From: an uncultured Bacteroidales bacterium
Lineage (GTDB): Bacteria > Bacteroidota > Bacteroidia > Bacteroidales > F082
DNA: 36,715 bases
Assembly (NCBI GenBank): GCA_905236635.1
Contig: CAJOCJ010000019.1
Span: 1 to 36,715 of the forward strand
Reading direction: 5' to 3'
Shown: piece by piece, positions 15,467 through 23,773 of the stretch
Position numbering within the stretch: position 1 is the first letter of the stretch
Layout: the number at the start of each line of letters is the position of its first letter
Notes under the pieces: model-generated
Database searches by the model: none
Told to the model about the DNA's origin: nothing
Seen by the model: the letters and a program-made list of their open reading frames with translations, nothing else
Made by a program: the position numbers and the translations under genes

Positions 15467-18385
15467 ATGAAAAAAATACCTTTATTTATTATGGTTTTGC
15501 TGCTTTTGGCAGCTTGTACGAAAGAAGAGAAGCAAGATGTTGCCGCTTATGTCGATGTTTTTATCGGAACCGGCGGTCACGGACACACTTATCCTGGAGC
15601 CACGGCACCCTTCGGCATGGTGCAGCTGAGTCCGGATACACGTATGGACGACTGGGATGGATGTTCGGGTTATCATATCTCTGACAATCACATACTTGGC
15701 TTCAGTCACACCCACCTCAGCGGAACGGGATGCAACGACTATGGTGACTTCCGTTTCATGCCTATAGTAGGTGAAAAACATTATAAATCAGACGAATACC
15801 GCTCGGCTTTCCGTCATGAGACAGAGGTGGCAAGGCCAGGTTTTTATAGCGTGGTGCTTGACGACTATAACATCAAGGTTGAACTTGCGGCAGGTGAACG
15901 CGCCGCGATGCATCGTTATACCTTCCCGGAGGGACAGAACGTGGCTGTCATCCTCGACCTGAAGGAGTCAACATTGTCGGCTGAGAAGATTTATGAGGCG
16001 TGGGCACAAGTGGAAAATGACAACGCCATCAGCGGATTCCGCCGTTCGGGCTACTGGGCGCGCGACCAATACCTCTACTTCTATGCCGAGTTCTCAAAGC
16101 CGATAAAATCGTATGAAAACAACGATGAAGGTCTTGTCTATGCCTTCGATTTCGACAATGACGGCGAGCCTCTGCTCATGCGCATAGGCATCTCGGCCGT
16201 CGACGTCGATGGGGCTAAGAAAAACCTCGAGGCAGAAATCACCGACTTCGACATCGAAGCACTTGCCGACAAGACATACGCGATTTGGAACGACGAGCTG
16301 AACCGTATCGCGGTGAACAGCACCAACGAACGTGACAAGAAGATCTTCTACACGGCACTGTACCACTGCTTCATCGTTCCAAATCTCTACTCCGACGTCG
16401 ACGGCCGATATCGCGGCCATGACCTCAAGGTGCATCAGTCGGACAGCCCAAGATACACCGTGTTCTCTCAGTGGGACACCTTCCGCACCGAGAACCCGCT
16501 TCTCGACATGATTCAGACCAAACGCGCAGTGGATATCATCAACACGTTTATCGACAACTATGAGACGGGCGGACTGCTGCCTACTTGGGAGCTCGCCGCC
16601 AACGAGACACACTGCATGATAGGCTATCACTCCATCCCGGTCATGGCCGACGCCTACATCAACGGCATAACCGGCTTCGATGCAGAGAAAGCACTCGATG
16701 CTATGGTGGCGAGAGCCAACGAGGACATGTGGGGTCTTGAGTTTTACAAGAAATACGGCTATATCCCTGCCGACATGGCGGGCGAGTCGGTGTCAACGAC
16801 ACTCGAATATGCCTATGACGACTGGTGCATAGCACGTATGGCAGAAAAGATGGGTAAACAGGACATAGCTGACGAATTCTACCATCGTGCCCAGTATTAC
16901 AAGAACCTCTACGACCCTGAGACGAAGTTCTTCCGCGGACGTAAAAACGGAGGCTTCGTGTCACCTTTCGACCCGCGTCAGGTCAACTTCATGCTTACAG
17001 AGGCGAACACATGGCAGTATAACTTCTTCGTGCCACAGGATGTCAACACACATATCGAGATGATGGGTGGTAAGGAAGAATATGAAAACATGCTCAGCCG
17101 CCTGTTTAACACCTCTTCCGACCTCACAGGACGCGAGCAGGTGGACATCACAGGACTGATTGGCCAGTATGCGCACGGCAACGAGCCTTCGCATCACATG
17201 GCATACCTGTATAACTTCGTCGGAAAGCCAGTGAAGACACAGAAAATCGTCAACCAGATTATGAACGAGCTCTATACCGACCAACCTGACGGACTGTGCG
17301 GCAACGAAGACTGCGGTCAGATGTCGGCATGGTATGTGATGAGTGCGATGGGATTCTTCCCGGTGACACCTGCGAGCGGCATGTTCATCATAGGAGTGCC
17401 TCATTTCGAGGAGATGACGCTTAACTTCGAAAACGGCAAGCAGTTCAAGATCATCGCAAAGAACCTGTCGCATGAGAACAAATACATCAAGTCGGTGAAG
17501 CTAAATGGCAAGTCGTTGAAACGCAGCTACTTATATTGCAGCGAGGTACTGAATGGCGGCAAGCTTGAGTTTACCATGACCGACGACCGCAACACCAGCT
17601 GGGCCACCGACGAGAAAGACTGTCCGGTGATGAGCATCGAGGCGGAGAGTCTGGTGACGGCGCCAATCATCAACGTCGACAGATATGTGTTCTACGACAG
17701 CCTGGTTGTCAGCATCACCCATCCTGACGCCAGCGCCGTCATCTACTATTCTCTTGATGTCACCGATCCGACGGCAGGTACAGTCCGTAGTGCCTCGAAA
17801 TACGAAGGTCCGTTTGTCATCAAGGCGACTACCGAGGTCAACGCCGTGGCTGTTGTCGACTGCGAAGAAGGCAGCTCGTGTGTCAGCAACGTGGCGTCGG
17901 GGTCGTTCAAGAAAATCGACGCGGGACGTAGCATCAAGATAAAGAACCCTTACAGCGACCAGTATGCAGCCGGTGGCAACATCGCTCTCATCGACCTGCA
18001 GCGTGGCAACGACAACTTCCGTGTGGGCATGTGGCAGGGCTATTATGGTGTCGACCTCGACGCCACGGTGGACCTGGGTGAGGTGACCGACATGACACGT
18101 CTTGCAGGAAGCTTCCTACAGGATCAGAACTCATGGATATTCATGCCGACAGAGGTGGAGTTCTTCATCTCTAACGACGGCAAAAACTTCAAGTCGGTAG
18201 GCATTGTCGAGAACGAGATTCCTGAGGAGACGGAAGACGCGGTCATCCAGGAACTTGCCATCAACAGGAGGATGAAGGCACGTTATGTCAGGATGGTTGC
18301 CAAGAGTCTCGGTATATGTCCGGAGTGGCACGTGGGAGCGGGCGAGAAGGCATGGGTTTTCTGCGATGAGATAGTCATCGAATAA
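15467..18385 (+). CDS. GH92 family alpha-mannosidase lipoprotein with HEX_C-like and F5/8C-like domains
   Basis: A 972-residue surface or periplasmic lipoprotein. The signal peptide ends in the lipobox LLLAAC, giving a lipidated Cys near residue 18. The GH92 exo-alpha-mannosidase core follows, with the family landmarks VFIGTGGHGHTYPGATAPFG, FSHTHLSGTG, HGNEPSHH (Glu573, the likely catalytic acid by position) and GNEDCGQMSAWYVMSAMGF (around 612-630). The family is calcium-dependent and removes alpha-mannose, often from N-glycans or yeast mannan. After about residue 735 come a chitobiase C-terminal-like beta domain (ITHPDASAVIYYSLD) and a discoidin (F5/8C)-like domain (YYGVDLDATVDLGEVTDMTR), probably carbohydrate binding. 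The frame's upstream extension to 15062 runs antisense over another gene and was rejected. No susCD pair is adjacent. Confidence 0.94.
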   Translation: MKKIPLFIMVLLLLAACTKEEKQDVAAYVDVFIGTGGHGHTYPGATAPFGMVQLSPDTRMDDWDGCSGYHISDNHILGFSHTHLSGTGCNDYGDFRFMPIVGEKHYKSDEYRSAFRHETEVARPGFYSVVLDDYNIKVELAAGERAAMHRYTFPEGQNVAVILDLKESTLSAEKIYEAWAQVENDNAISGFRRSGYWARDQYLYFYAEFSKPIKSYENNDEGLVYAFDFDNDGEPLLMRIGISAVDVDGAKKNLEAEITDFDIEALADKTYAIWNDELNRIAVNSTNERDKKIFYTALYHCFIVPNLYSDVDGRYRGHDLKVHQSDSPRYTVFSQWDTFRTENPLLDMIQTKRAVDIINTFIDNYETGGLLPTWELAANETHCMIGYHSIPVMADAYINGITGFDAEKALDAMVARANEDMWGLEFYKKYGYIPADMAGESVSTTLEYAYDDWCIARMAEKMGKQDIADEFYHRAQYYKNLYDPETKFFRGRKNGGFVSPFDPRQVNFMLTEANTWQYNFFVPQDVNTHIEMMGGKEEYENMLSRLFNTSSDLTGREQVDITGLIGQYAHGNEPSHHMAYLYNFVGKPVKTQKIVNQIMNELYTDQPDGLCGNEDCGQMSAWYVMSAMGFFPVTPASGMFIIGVPHFEEMTLNFENGKQFKIIAKNLSHENKYIKSVKLNGKSLKRSYLYCSEVLNGGKLEFTMTDDRNTSWATDEKDCPVMSIEAESLVTAPIINVDRYVFYDSLVVSITHPDASAVIYYSLDVTDPTAGTVRSASKYEGPFVIKATTEVNAVAVVDCEEGSSCVSNVASGSFKKIDAGRSIKIKNPYSDQYAAGGNIALIDLQRGNDNFRVGMWQGYYGVDLDATVDLGEVTDMTRLAGSFLQDQNSWIFMPTEVEFFISNDGKNFKSVGIVENEIPEETEDAVIQELAINRRMKARYVRMVAKSLGICPEWHVGAGEKAWVFCDEIVIE

Positions 18386-18403
18386 GGTCCTATTTAGGGC
18401 TTG

Positions 18404-18446
18404 AAATGACAGCGGTTCTGGTTACGGAGCTGCTGTCATTTTTTTT
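18404..18446 (+). terminator. Terminator of the GH92 gene
   Basis: AAATGACAGC pairs with GCTGTCATT around an 18-20 nt loop and is followed by eight T residues. It lies about 20 nt after the GH92 stop codon. Confidence 0.8.
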
Positions 18447-18651
18447 GTATGCATCAGTAAAAACTAAATGTTTCGAAAGGTTTTCTCCACATTGGCGTAA
18501 AAATGACAAAAAATTTTTCAGAAAAACGTAAAAAATATATATCTATTTTTCCCTAAAACATTTCTAAAAGTCGAATTTTTAAAAAATAAATGATTGTAAA
18601 TACAAGATAATCAAGGAAATATAAAAAAATGAAAAATTTTTTAAAAAAATG

Positions 18652-18681
18652 TTGTAGCAATTAAAAAAAGATGTAATTTTG
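18652..18681 (+). promoter_or_regulatory. Orphan promoter with no plus-strand protein gene downstream
   Basis: TTG at 18652-18654 and TAATTTTG at 18674-18681 (perfect -7 box), about 20 nt apart. The next plus-strand gene begins at 19934, beyond a terminator at 18771 and the whole antisense ruvB gene, so this promoter probably drives a small RNA. Confidence 0.6.
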
Positions 18682-18686
18682 CACCC

Positions 18687-18805
18687 CGAAATGAGTTGAA
18701 TAGCACAAACAAAGCAACAGAGAGTAAAGCTTTGATTTTCATAGGATTAAGTTTTAAATGGTTAATTTGGAAAAAGGTTCCCTCCCAAGGAACCTTTTTC
18801 TTTTT
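18687..18805 (+). ncRNA. Candidate small RNA (about 120 nt)
   Basis: A perfect promoter at 18652-18681 and a strong intrinsic terminator at 18771-18805 bound a transcript of about 118 nt with no convincing reading frame; the only small frame on this strand, from 18758, codes 16 residues through the terminator itself. The sequence does not look like tmRNA, SRP RNA or RNase P RNA. The stretch between the GH92 terminator (18446) and this promoter is A/T-rich, and I see nothing else in it. The exact start is inferred from the -7 box. An alternative reading is a 33-codon signal-peptide-like remnant on the opposite strand (18641-18742). Confidence 0.45.
18771..18805. terminator. Bidirectional terminator between small RNA candidate and ruvB
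   Basis: AAAAAGGTTCC (18771-18781) pairs with GGAACCTTTTT (18789-18799) around a 7-nt loop. On the plus strand it is followed by TTTTTCTTTTT. On the minus strand it also ends in a T run, 24 nt after the ruvB stop, so it can serve both directions. Confidence 0.85.
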
Positions 18806-18828
18806 ATGTAACTCCTGAAAATTGTCTG

Positions 18829-19851
18829 TTAAAACAGGCTGCCTTGGTCGGCGGCTTTGAAGAGTCCGAGGTGTTTGTATGCGAGGTCGGTGGCGACGCG
18901 TCCGCGAGGGGTGCGCATGAGGTAGCCTTCCTGGATGAGGAACGGCTCGCACACCTCTTCGATGGTGCCCGCCTCTTCGCCGACGGCTGTGGCTATGGTG
19001 TTGACGCCTACAGGTCCGCCCTTGAATTTCTCGATGATAGTAAGCAAGATACGGTTATCCATGTCATCGAGGCCGTGCTGGTCGACGTTGAGCGCTTTCA
19101 GTCCGATCTTGGCGATGTCGATGGTGATACGTCCGTCGCCTTGTATCTGTGCGAAGTCGCGGACGCGTCGCAGCAGCAGGTTGGCGATACGTGGGGTGCC
19201 ACGGGAGCGGCGTGCTATCTCGAAGGCCGCCTCGTCGTCGATAGGCACCTTGAGTATTGACGCTGAGCGTTTTATGATATTCGAAAGTGTCTTTGAGTCG
19301 TAGTATTCAAGTCTCATGTTGATGCCGAAACGTGAGCGCAGCGGCGCTGTGAGCAGTCCGGAGCGTGTGGTGGCGCCGATGAGGGTGAACGGGTTGAGTT
19401 GTATCTGGACGCTGCGGGCGTTAGGACCTGTCTCAATCATGATGTCGATGCGGAAGTCCTCCATGGCGGAATAGAGATATTCCTCCACGACGGGGCTCAG
19501 GCGGTGAATCTCGTCGATAAACAACACGTCGTTTTTCTCGAGGCTAGTGAGTAACCCTGCGAGGTTACCCGGCTTGTCGAGCACCGGTCCTGACGTCATC
19601 TTCATATTCACGCCCAGCTCGTTGGCTATGATGTGCGACAGTGTGGTCTTGCCCAGTCCCGGAGGCCCGTGGAGCAACACATGGTCGAGCGACTCGCCTC
19701 GCTGGGCGGCCGCCTGCACAAAAACCCTGAGATTTGCAACGACCTGCTCCTGTCCGGCGAAGCTGGCGAAGGCGTCAGGCCTCAAAACCTGCTCGATTTC
19801 CTTCTCAGCCTTGCTCATCGAGGTGCCGTATGCGTCGAGATTTTCATTCAT
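18829..19851 (-). CDS. ruvB: Holliday junction branch-migration helicase RuvB
   Basis: A 340-residue AAA+ ATPase that drives Holliday junction branch migration with RuvA in recombination repair. Walker A GPPGLGKT is at 62-69 and Walker B FIDEIH at 111-116. The sensor region is [21 protein letters not shown], and the C-terminal winged helix is near 265-330 ([20 protein letters not shown]). Length is normal. It is a single gene on the minus strand, with a -7 box 17 nt upstream and a terminator 24 nt downstream. The antisense frames within it are shadows. Confidence 0.97.
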   Translation of the reverse strand: MNENLDAYGTSMSKAEKEIEQVLRPDAFASFAGQEQVVANLRVFVQAAAQRGESLDHVLLHGPPGLGKTTLSHIIANELGVNMKMTSGPVLDKPGNLAGLLTSLEKNDVLFIDEIHRLSPVVEEYLYSAMEDFRIDIMIETGPNARSVQIQLNPFTLIGATTRSGLLTAPLRSRFGINMRLEYYDSKTLSNIIKRSASILKVPIDDEAAFEIARRSRGTPRIANLLLRRVRDFAQIQGDGRITIDIAKIGLKALNVDQHGLDDMDNRILLTIIEKFKGGPVGVNTIATAVGEEAGTIEEVCEPFLIQEGYLMRTPRGRVATDLAYKHLGLFKAADQGSLF

Positions 19852-19867
19852 ATCAAAAAATTATTCA

Positions 19868-19875
19868 CAAAATTA
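19868..19875 (-). promoter_or_regulatory. -7 promoter box of ruvB
   Basis: TAATTTTG on the minus strand, a perfect match, 17 nt before the ATG. This predicts a very short leader of about 10 nt. No clear -33 element. Confidence 0.5.
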
Positions 19876-19933
19876 CAAAAAATCACATACTAATTTGAAA
19901 GTTTTTGCGTAATTTTACAAAAAATTTTGTGTT

Positions 19934-20503
19934 TTGAAGTATAAATTTTGGTTTTTTATCATAACATGCTTATTATCAATAAGTTGTGTCGCTCAGAACG
20001 GTCGTCTGATTTTAAATCAGGACTCGAGAATCGACAAATTGATAATGAAACAGCGTCAAATCCATGTCAACGACAGCACGATTGACGGCTTCAGGGTACA
20101 GATTTTTATGGAGTTGGGCAATGATGCGCTACGTCGTGCCGACAGTGTGAAAGAGGAATTCAGGAACAACTATCCCGATGTCCCGATATACCTCATCTTC
20201 GGCCAGCCGTACTACCGTCTGCGTGTAGGCGATTTCAGGACGCGCCTGGAGGCTGAGAATATGTACCAGCAGGTGAAAGATGTGTATAAAAACGCCTTTG
20301 TGACTGCCGACAGGATAGAGTTGCCGTATGTCGCATTGTGCTCCAACGTTGATCAGGTTGAGTTTTTGGGAGACGATACAATAGGAAAAAGAGTTTTCAT
20401 CAATACGGAATATGTCATTGACACCCTGTTGCTTGACAGTCTTTATATTATAGACTCCATCAACAGTTTGAGGGAAAGTATCTTTTATTACGAAGAAAAT
20501 TGA
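19934..20503 (+). CDS. SPOR-domain secreted protein or lipoprotein
   Basis: A 189-residue protein. The frame begins with TTG at 19934, which gives a hydrophobic N-terminus (LKYKFWFFIITCLLSISCVAQ); the next in-frame ATG lies past the signal segment, so TTG is the likely start. The segment LLSISC could be a lipobox, or the signal may be cleaved after VAQ. Residues about 53-125 resemble a SPOR domain, the peptidoglycan-binding fold for denuded glycan strands: GFRVQIFMELGND, then RNNYPDVPIYLIFGQPYYRLRVGDF, then AENMYQQVKD. The C-terminal 60 residues are acidic and of unknown role. A gene for an acidic helical protein follows 6 nt later. Confidence 0.8.
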   Translation: MKYKFWFFIITCLLSISCVAQNGRLILNQDSRIDKLIMKQRQIHVNDSTIDGFRVQIFMELGNDALRRADSVKEEFRNNYPDVPIYLIFGQPYYRLRVGDFRTRLEAENMYQQVKDVYKNAFVTADRIELPYVALCSNVDQVEFLGDDTIGKRVFINTEYVIDTLLLDSLYIIDSINSLRESIFYYEEN

Positions 20504-20509
20504 TGGGTC

Positions 20510-20965
20510 ATGGAAGATGATGGTTTGAAACGACAGATTGACGAGCTGTTCAGGCTGTTTAAGAAGGTGATGGAGAAGTATCCACCTGACGATGTGCCTG
20601 GCTTGGATAAGTCGCAACTTGAGCAACTCAAGGCGTATCTTACTCAGTATGAGTCGCTTAAGGATCAGTTTTCGGTGGAGATGTTCAGTATGATGGACAA
20701 TGACATGGCGAAACATCTTATCGAGATGTTGACGAATAAGTTACGCGAGCAACTTGGGGAAGAGGCAGATATTGAAGAGGACTCGGGTGATCGTATGAGA
20801 GAGGTGGAGATGAAGGAACAGGCGTTTGAGTCGCTGCAGACAGGCGAGAACTATCAGACTCTCATCGACGCCATCGACGAACAACTAAAAAATCCTGATC
20901 TGACGGATGAAGAGATGGATGCTTTGCTTGACAAGAGACAGAAATTGATAACAGATAAAAGATAA
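20510..20965 (+). CDS. Acidic helical protein of unknown function
   Basis: A 151-residue, highly charged protein with no signal peptide or membrane segment. It is predicted almost wholly helical, with coiled-coil-like stretches (KRQIDELFRLFKKVMEKY; LEQLKAYLTQYESLKDQF) and an acidic middle (EEADIEEDSGD). I do not recognise a family. It is encoded 6 nt after the SPOR-domain gene and 19 nt before an outer-membrane barrel gene. The last six residues and the stop codon (ITDKR-stop) are read from a 7-nt-period repeat array (20947-20981), so the C-terminus may have been created by repeat insertion. Confidence 0.75.
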   Translation: MEDDGLKRQIDELFRLFKKVMEKYPPDDVPGLDKSQLEQLKAYLTQYESLKDQFSVEMFSMMDNDMAKHLIEMLTNKLREQLGEEADIEEDSGDRMREVEMKEQAFESLQTGENYQTLIDAIDEQLKNPDLTDEEMDALLDKRQKLITDKR

Positions 20966-20981
20966 TAGATAAAAGTTAAAA
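20947..20981 (+). repeat. Heptad array D spanning a stop codon
   Basis: Five consecutive 7-nt units: GATAACA, GATAAAA, GATAATA, GATAAAA, GTTAAAA (20947-20981), followed by GATATGA. The stop codon of the upstream gene (20963-20965) lies inside the second and third units. The start codon of the next gene (20985) lies 3 nt after the array. Confidence 0.82.
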
Positions 20982-20984
20982 GAT

Positions 20985-21647
20985 ATGAAGAAGGGCTTTT
21001 TGATACTTTTGACATTGATGCTGGTATCGTTTGTGGCGAAGGCACAGCTCATCAAGGACCGCACCAACGGACTGGTTACGATGGGTTTTGATTTGTATAC
21101 CGACATCAACACAGGCAACAAATATGATAATTTCGACCTGCGTTCGATAAATCAGGGATTCGGGACATATATCACCTACAATTTCCCTATGGGTGAGTCG
21201 AAGCATACCGTATCGCTTGGAGCAGGTTATTCATGCCATAATTATTATATGAAAAAGGCATGGTTGGCCGAGCCTTATGCTCATGCGATAGAGTTCACAC
21301 CGGCAGAGACAAAGAAAAGCAAGGTGTGTTTCAACTATATGGACATCCCGTTGGAGGTGAACCTGAGAATTGCCGACAAGTTTAAGATTTCGTTCGGCGC
21401 CAAGGTGAGTTTCCTCATCAACGCCAACTCTAAGGCCATTGGCTATATGTATGGCGACGGTCACAAATGGGAGATAAAATACAACAACATCAATGCGGCA
21501 GAAAGCATTGTTTACGGGGCATTTTTCAGAGCAGGTTACAGATGTGTGAATGTCTATGCCGGTTATCAGTTCATCAGCTCGTTTAAAGATGGAAGAGGTC
21601 CGCAGATACTGCCGTTCTCAATAGGTATCGGCATCAGACCGTATTAA
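20985..21647 (+). CDS. Outer-membrane beta-barrel protein (PorT/OmpA-barrel-like)
   Basis: A 220-residue protein with a signal peptide (MKKGFLILLTLMLVSFVAKAQ). The body alternates hydrophobic and polar residues, as in an eight- or ten-stranded outer-membrane barrel: GFGTYITYNFPMG, YMDIPLEVNLRIADKFKISF, and the closing strand FSIGIGIRPY. It resembles the broad outer membrane beta-barrel group common in Bacteroidetes; no specific function can be assigned. It is third in the SPOR-acidic-barrel cluster. Its stop overlaps the convergent PAP2-like gene by 4 nt. Confidence 0.8.
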   Translation: MKKGFLILLTLMLVSFVAKAQLIKDRTNGLVTMGFDLYTDINTGNKYDNFDLRSINQGFGTYITYNFPMGESKHTVSLGAGYSCHNYYMKKAWLAEPYAHAIEFTPAETKKSKVCFNYMDIPLEVNLRIADKFKISFGAKVSFLINANSKAIGYMYGDGHKWEIKYNNINAAESIVYGAFFRAGYRCVNVYAGYQFISSFKDGRGPQILPFSIGIGIRPY

Positions 21648-22246
21648 AAGGCAGATAGTACAAACACTATAATAACTGTGGCGAATCCCATGGCATATCC
21701 CAGGTAAATCTGGGCGTTGCTGTGGGATTTCAGTTTTAGTCGGGCTGCTGCCACTATGCCCGAGATGATGATGCTTGCAATGAAATAAAGCAGATAAAGG
21801 TGGATAGATGCTATCGCCATGATGAAGAGGCTTGCGGTGAGGCATCCCCAGCCGAGCGCATGGAGGCTTATCTTCCAGAATAGGGTGATGACGAATGCCA
21901 ACAGAGTCACCACTATCGTCGCAGTGAGGTAGAAGCTGTACAGCCCCATCATCTCGATCTTATCGAAAAACCTCAGCGTGGCATAGAGAAACAGCAGCAT
22001 GACGAACAGAGGCGCGAGGCGGTCGTCACGATCCTCCATCTCGATGGAACTGATGATATGCCATTTCTTCATTATCACAATAATCAAAGCGGGCAACAAG
22101 CAGGTCATCGACAATGTGATTGTCAGATATGTTATGTCGTTGCCAGGTGTGAAACGTGTGATGCCTGAGAGCAGCAGAACTATCATCATCCAGGTGGGGT
22201 GGAAGATGGGGTGGCCTATTATCGATATGATTTTTGCTGTTTTCAT
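21644..22246 (-). CDS. PAP2-like integral membrane protein with degenerate active site
   Basis: A 200-residue protein with about five or six membrane helices. It resembles the lipid-phosphate phosphatase (PAP2) fold: a polar loop EMEDRDDRLAP (about 70-79), then SLHALGWG (127-134), and R169-x5-H175 in RLKLKSHSNAQ. In active PAP2 enzymes the last motif is SRx5Hx3D; here the Asp position is Gln179 and the usual PSGH segment is replaced by SLHA. This suggests a non-canonical or inactive family member. Its start overlaps the rpoN stop by 4 nt, so it is probably translated with rpoN. The family call is moderate. Confidence 0.65.
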   Translation of the reverse strand: MKTAKIISIIGHPIFHPTWMMIVLLLSGITRFTPGNDITYLTITLSMTCLLPALIIVIMKKWHIISSIEMEDRDDRLAPLFVMLLFLYATLRFFDKIEMMGLYSFYLTATIVVTLLAFVITLFWKISLHALGWGCLTASLFIMAIASIHLYLLYFIASIIISGIVAAARLKLKSHSNAQIYLGYAMGFATVIIVFVLSAF

Positions 22247-23727
22247 AACACTTTGCGGAGACGAGCCACCGGGATGCCAAGTTGTTCGCGGTATTTTGCC
22301 ACGGTGCGGCGTGCTATGGTGTAGCCTTTTTCTTTTAAGATGGCTGTCAGCTCATCGTCATTCAGCGGGTTGGCTTTGTCTTCGTTTTCCACGCTTTCGC
22401 GGACGATTTTCTTGACCTCGCGCGTCGACACCTCGTTGCCTTCGTCGTTGACGAGGCCTTCGCTGAAGAAGAACTTCAGAGGGAAGGTGCCGTAGGCGGT
22501 CTGCACGTATTTGCTGTTGGCGACGCGCGAGATGGTAGAGACGTCGAGACCCACCATGTCGGATATATCCTTGAGTATCATCGGCTTAAGCTTGCCTTCG
22601 TCACCAGTGAGGAAGAACTCCTTCTGGTATTCCATGATGGCTTTCATGGTGACGTAGAGCGTGCTTTGGCGTTGTTTTATGGCGTCGATGAACCAGTTGG
22701 CGGCGTCGATCTTATTTTTGATGAACGTCACCGCTTCGCGTTTCTCTGGGCTGTCTTTACCGGCGGAATACTCCTTGAGCATGTCGATAAAGTCACGGCT
22801 GACATGCAGTTCAGGGGCGTTACGACCGTTGATTTGCAGCTCTAACTCGCCGTCGTTGTTGATGACGGTGAAGTCAGGTATAATGTAGTTGTTGTCTTGT
22901 TGGCTTACGCTGCCTGTCGAGCCGCCTGGCTTGGGGTTGAGCGACAATATGATGTCGAGGGCTTTCTTGAAGTCCTCGTCGTTCATGCCTGAGCGTGACA
23001 CTATCTTGTCGTAGTGTTTCTTCGTAAACTCCTCGAAGTGGTTTTCGATGATGTTGATGGCGTTGTCGCAGTCGGTGCTTGGTTCCTCTTCGTTGATGCG
23101 GCGCAGCTGGATGAGCAGACATTCTTGGAGGTTTGTCGCGCCGACGCCTGCAGGGTCGAAGTCTTGGATGATCTCCAGGACCTCTTTGATTTCTTCTTCG
23201 GTGGCGTCGATGTTTTGTGTGAACAGCAGGTCGTCGGCGATGCCTGTTATAGGTCGTGACAGATAGCCTGCGTCGTCGAGGTTGCCAATGATATAAGCCC
23301 CTATCTTATATTTCTTCTCGTCGAGGTTACGGAATCCGATCTGCTCCATGAGCGAGTCCTGGAAGGTCGCCTCGTTGGTGATGGGTGCCTCGTATTGTTT
23401 GTCGTCGGGACTGCTGTTATTAGCCACGTATTTGTATGCTGCGTCGTCTTCGTCGTCATCTTTCAGATAGTCGTCGAAGTCGTCAAGCGGGTCATAGTGT
23501 TCGTCGTCGCCTTGTTCGTCGTTGAAGGTGTCGACGTTGTCCGTCTCGTTGATGTCGTCCTCGTAGTCAGGACTCTCGCCTTCTTCGAGGGCTGGGTTGG
23601 CTGTGATCTCCTCTTTGATGCGTGTGCTGAGCTCCATAGTGGGAATCTGCAGCAGTTTCATGATGAGAATCTGCTGTGGCGACAGCTTCTGGAGCAGCTT
23701 TTGGGTTTGCGTCAAACGTTGGTCCAT
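22243..23727 (-). CDS. rpoN: RNA polymerase sigma-54 factor
   Basis: A 494-residue sigma-54. Region I is the Gln/Leu-rich N-terminus (LTQTQKLLQKLSPQQILIMK). Region II is an unusually long acidic stretch (about 55-100). The core-binding region and the helix-turn-helix (MVGLDVSTISRVANSKYVQT) follow, then the RpoN box ARRTVAKYRE at 472-481, which contacts the -24 promoter element. Sigma-54 needs AAA+ activators; none lie in this window. The gene is downstream of asnS with a REP-like hairpin between, and overlaps the PAP2-like gene by 4 nt. Confidence 0.96.
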   Translation of the reverse strand: MDQRLTQTQKLLQKLSPQQILIMKLLQIPTMELSTRIKEEITANPALEEGESPDYEDDINETDNVDTFNDEQGDDEHYDPLDDFDDYLKDDDEDDAAYKYVANNSSPDDKQYEAPITNEATFQDSLMEQIGFRNLDEKKYKIGAYIIGNLDDAGYLSRPITGIADDLLFTQNIDATEEEIKEVLEIIQDFDPAGVGATNLQECLLIQLRRINEEEPSTDCDNAINIIENHFEEFTKKHYDKIVSRSGMNDEDFKKALDIILSLNPKPGGSTGSVSQQDNNYIIPDFTVINNDGELELQINGRNAPELHVSRDFIDMLKEYSAGKDSPEKREAVTFIKNKIDAANWFIDAIKQRQSTLYVTMKAIMEYQKEFFLTGDEGKLKPMILKDISDMVGLDVSTISRVANSKYVQTAYGTFPLKFFFSEGLVNDEGNEVSTREVKKIVRESVENEDKANPLNDDELTAILKEKGYTIARRTVAKYREQLGIPVARLRKVL

Positions 23728-23740
23728 GCCAATGATTCAG

Positions 23741-23764
23741 GTAGGGACGTGGCACGCCGCGTCC
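23741..23764 (-). repeat. REP-like hairpin between asnS and rpoN
   Basis: GTAG (23741-23744) is followed at once by GGACGTGG-CACG-CCGCGTCC, an 8-bp stem with one G-T pair and a 4-nt loop (plus-strand orientation). The GTAG head next to a GC stem is the layout of REP elements recognised by REP-associated transposases, and matches the two elements near 36327-36405. It sits just upstream of rpoN, 10 nt past the asnS-proximal spacer. Confidence 0.7.
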
Positions 23765-23773
23765 GTTCAATTG

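Noticed and set aside
16094..17473. Long antisense frames (16094-16630, 16961-17473) within the GH92 gene
   Set aside because: They mirror the codon pattern of GH92 on the other strand, and the coding strand has full family motifs.
18641..18742. 33-codon minus-strand peptide beginning MKIKALLSVALFVLFNS
   Set aside because: It looks like a signal peptide but stops early, has no promoter and lies behind a terminator. Kept only as an alternative reading of the small-RNA region.
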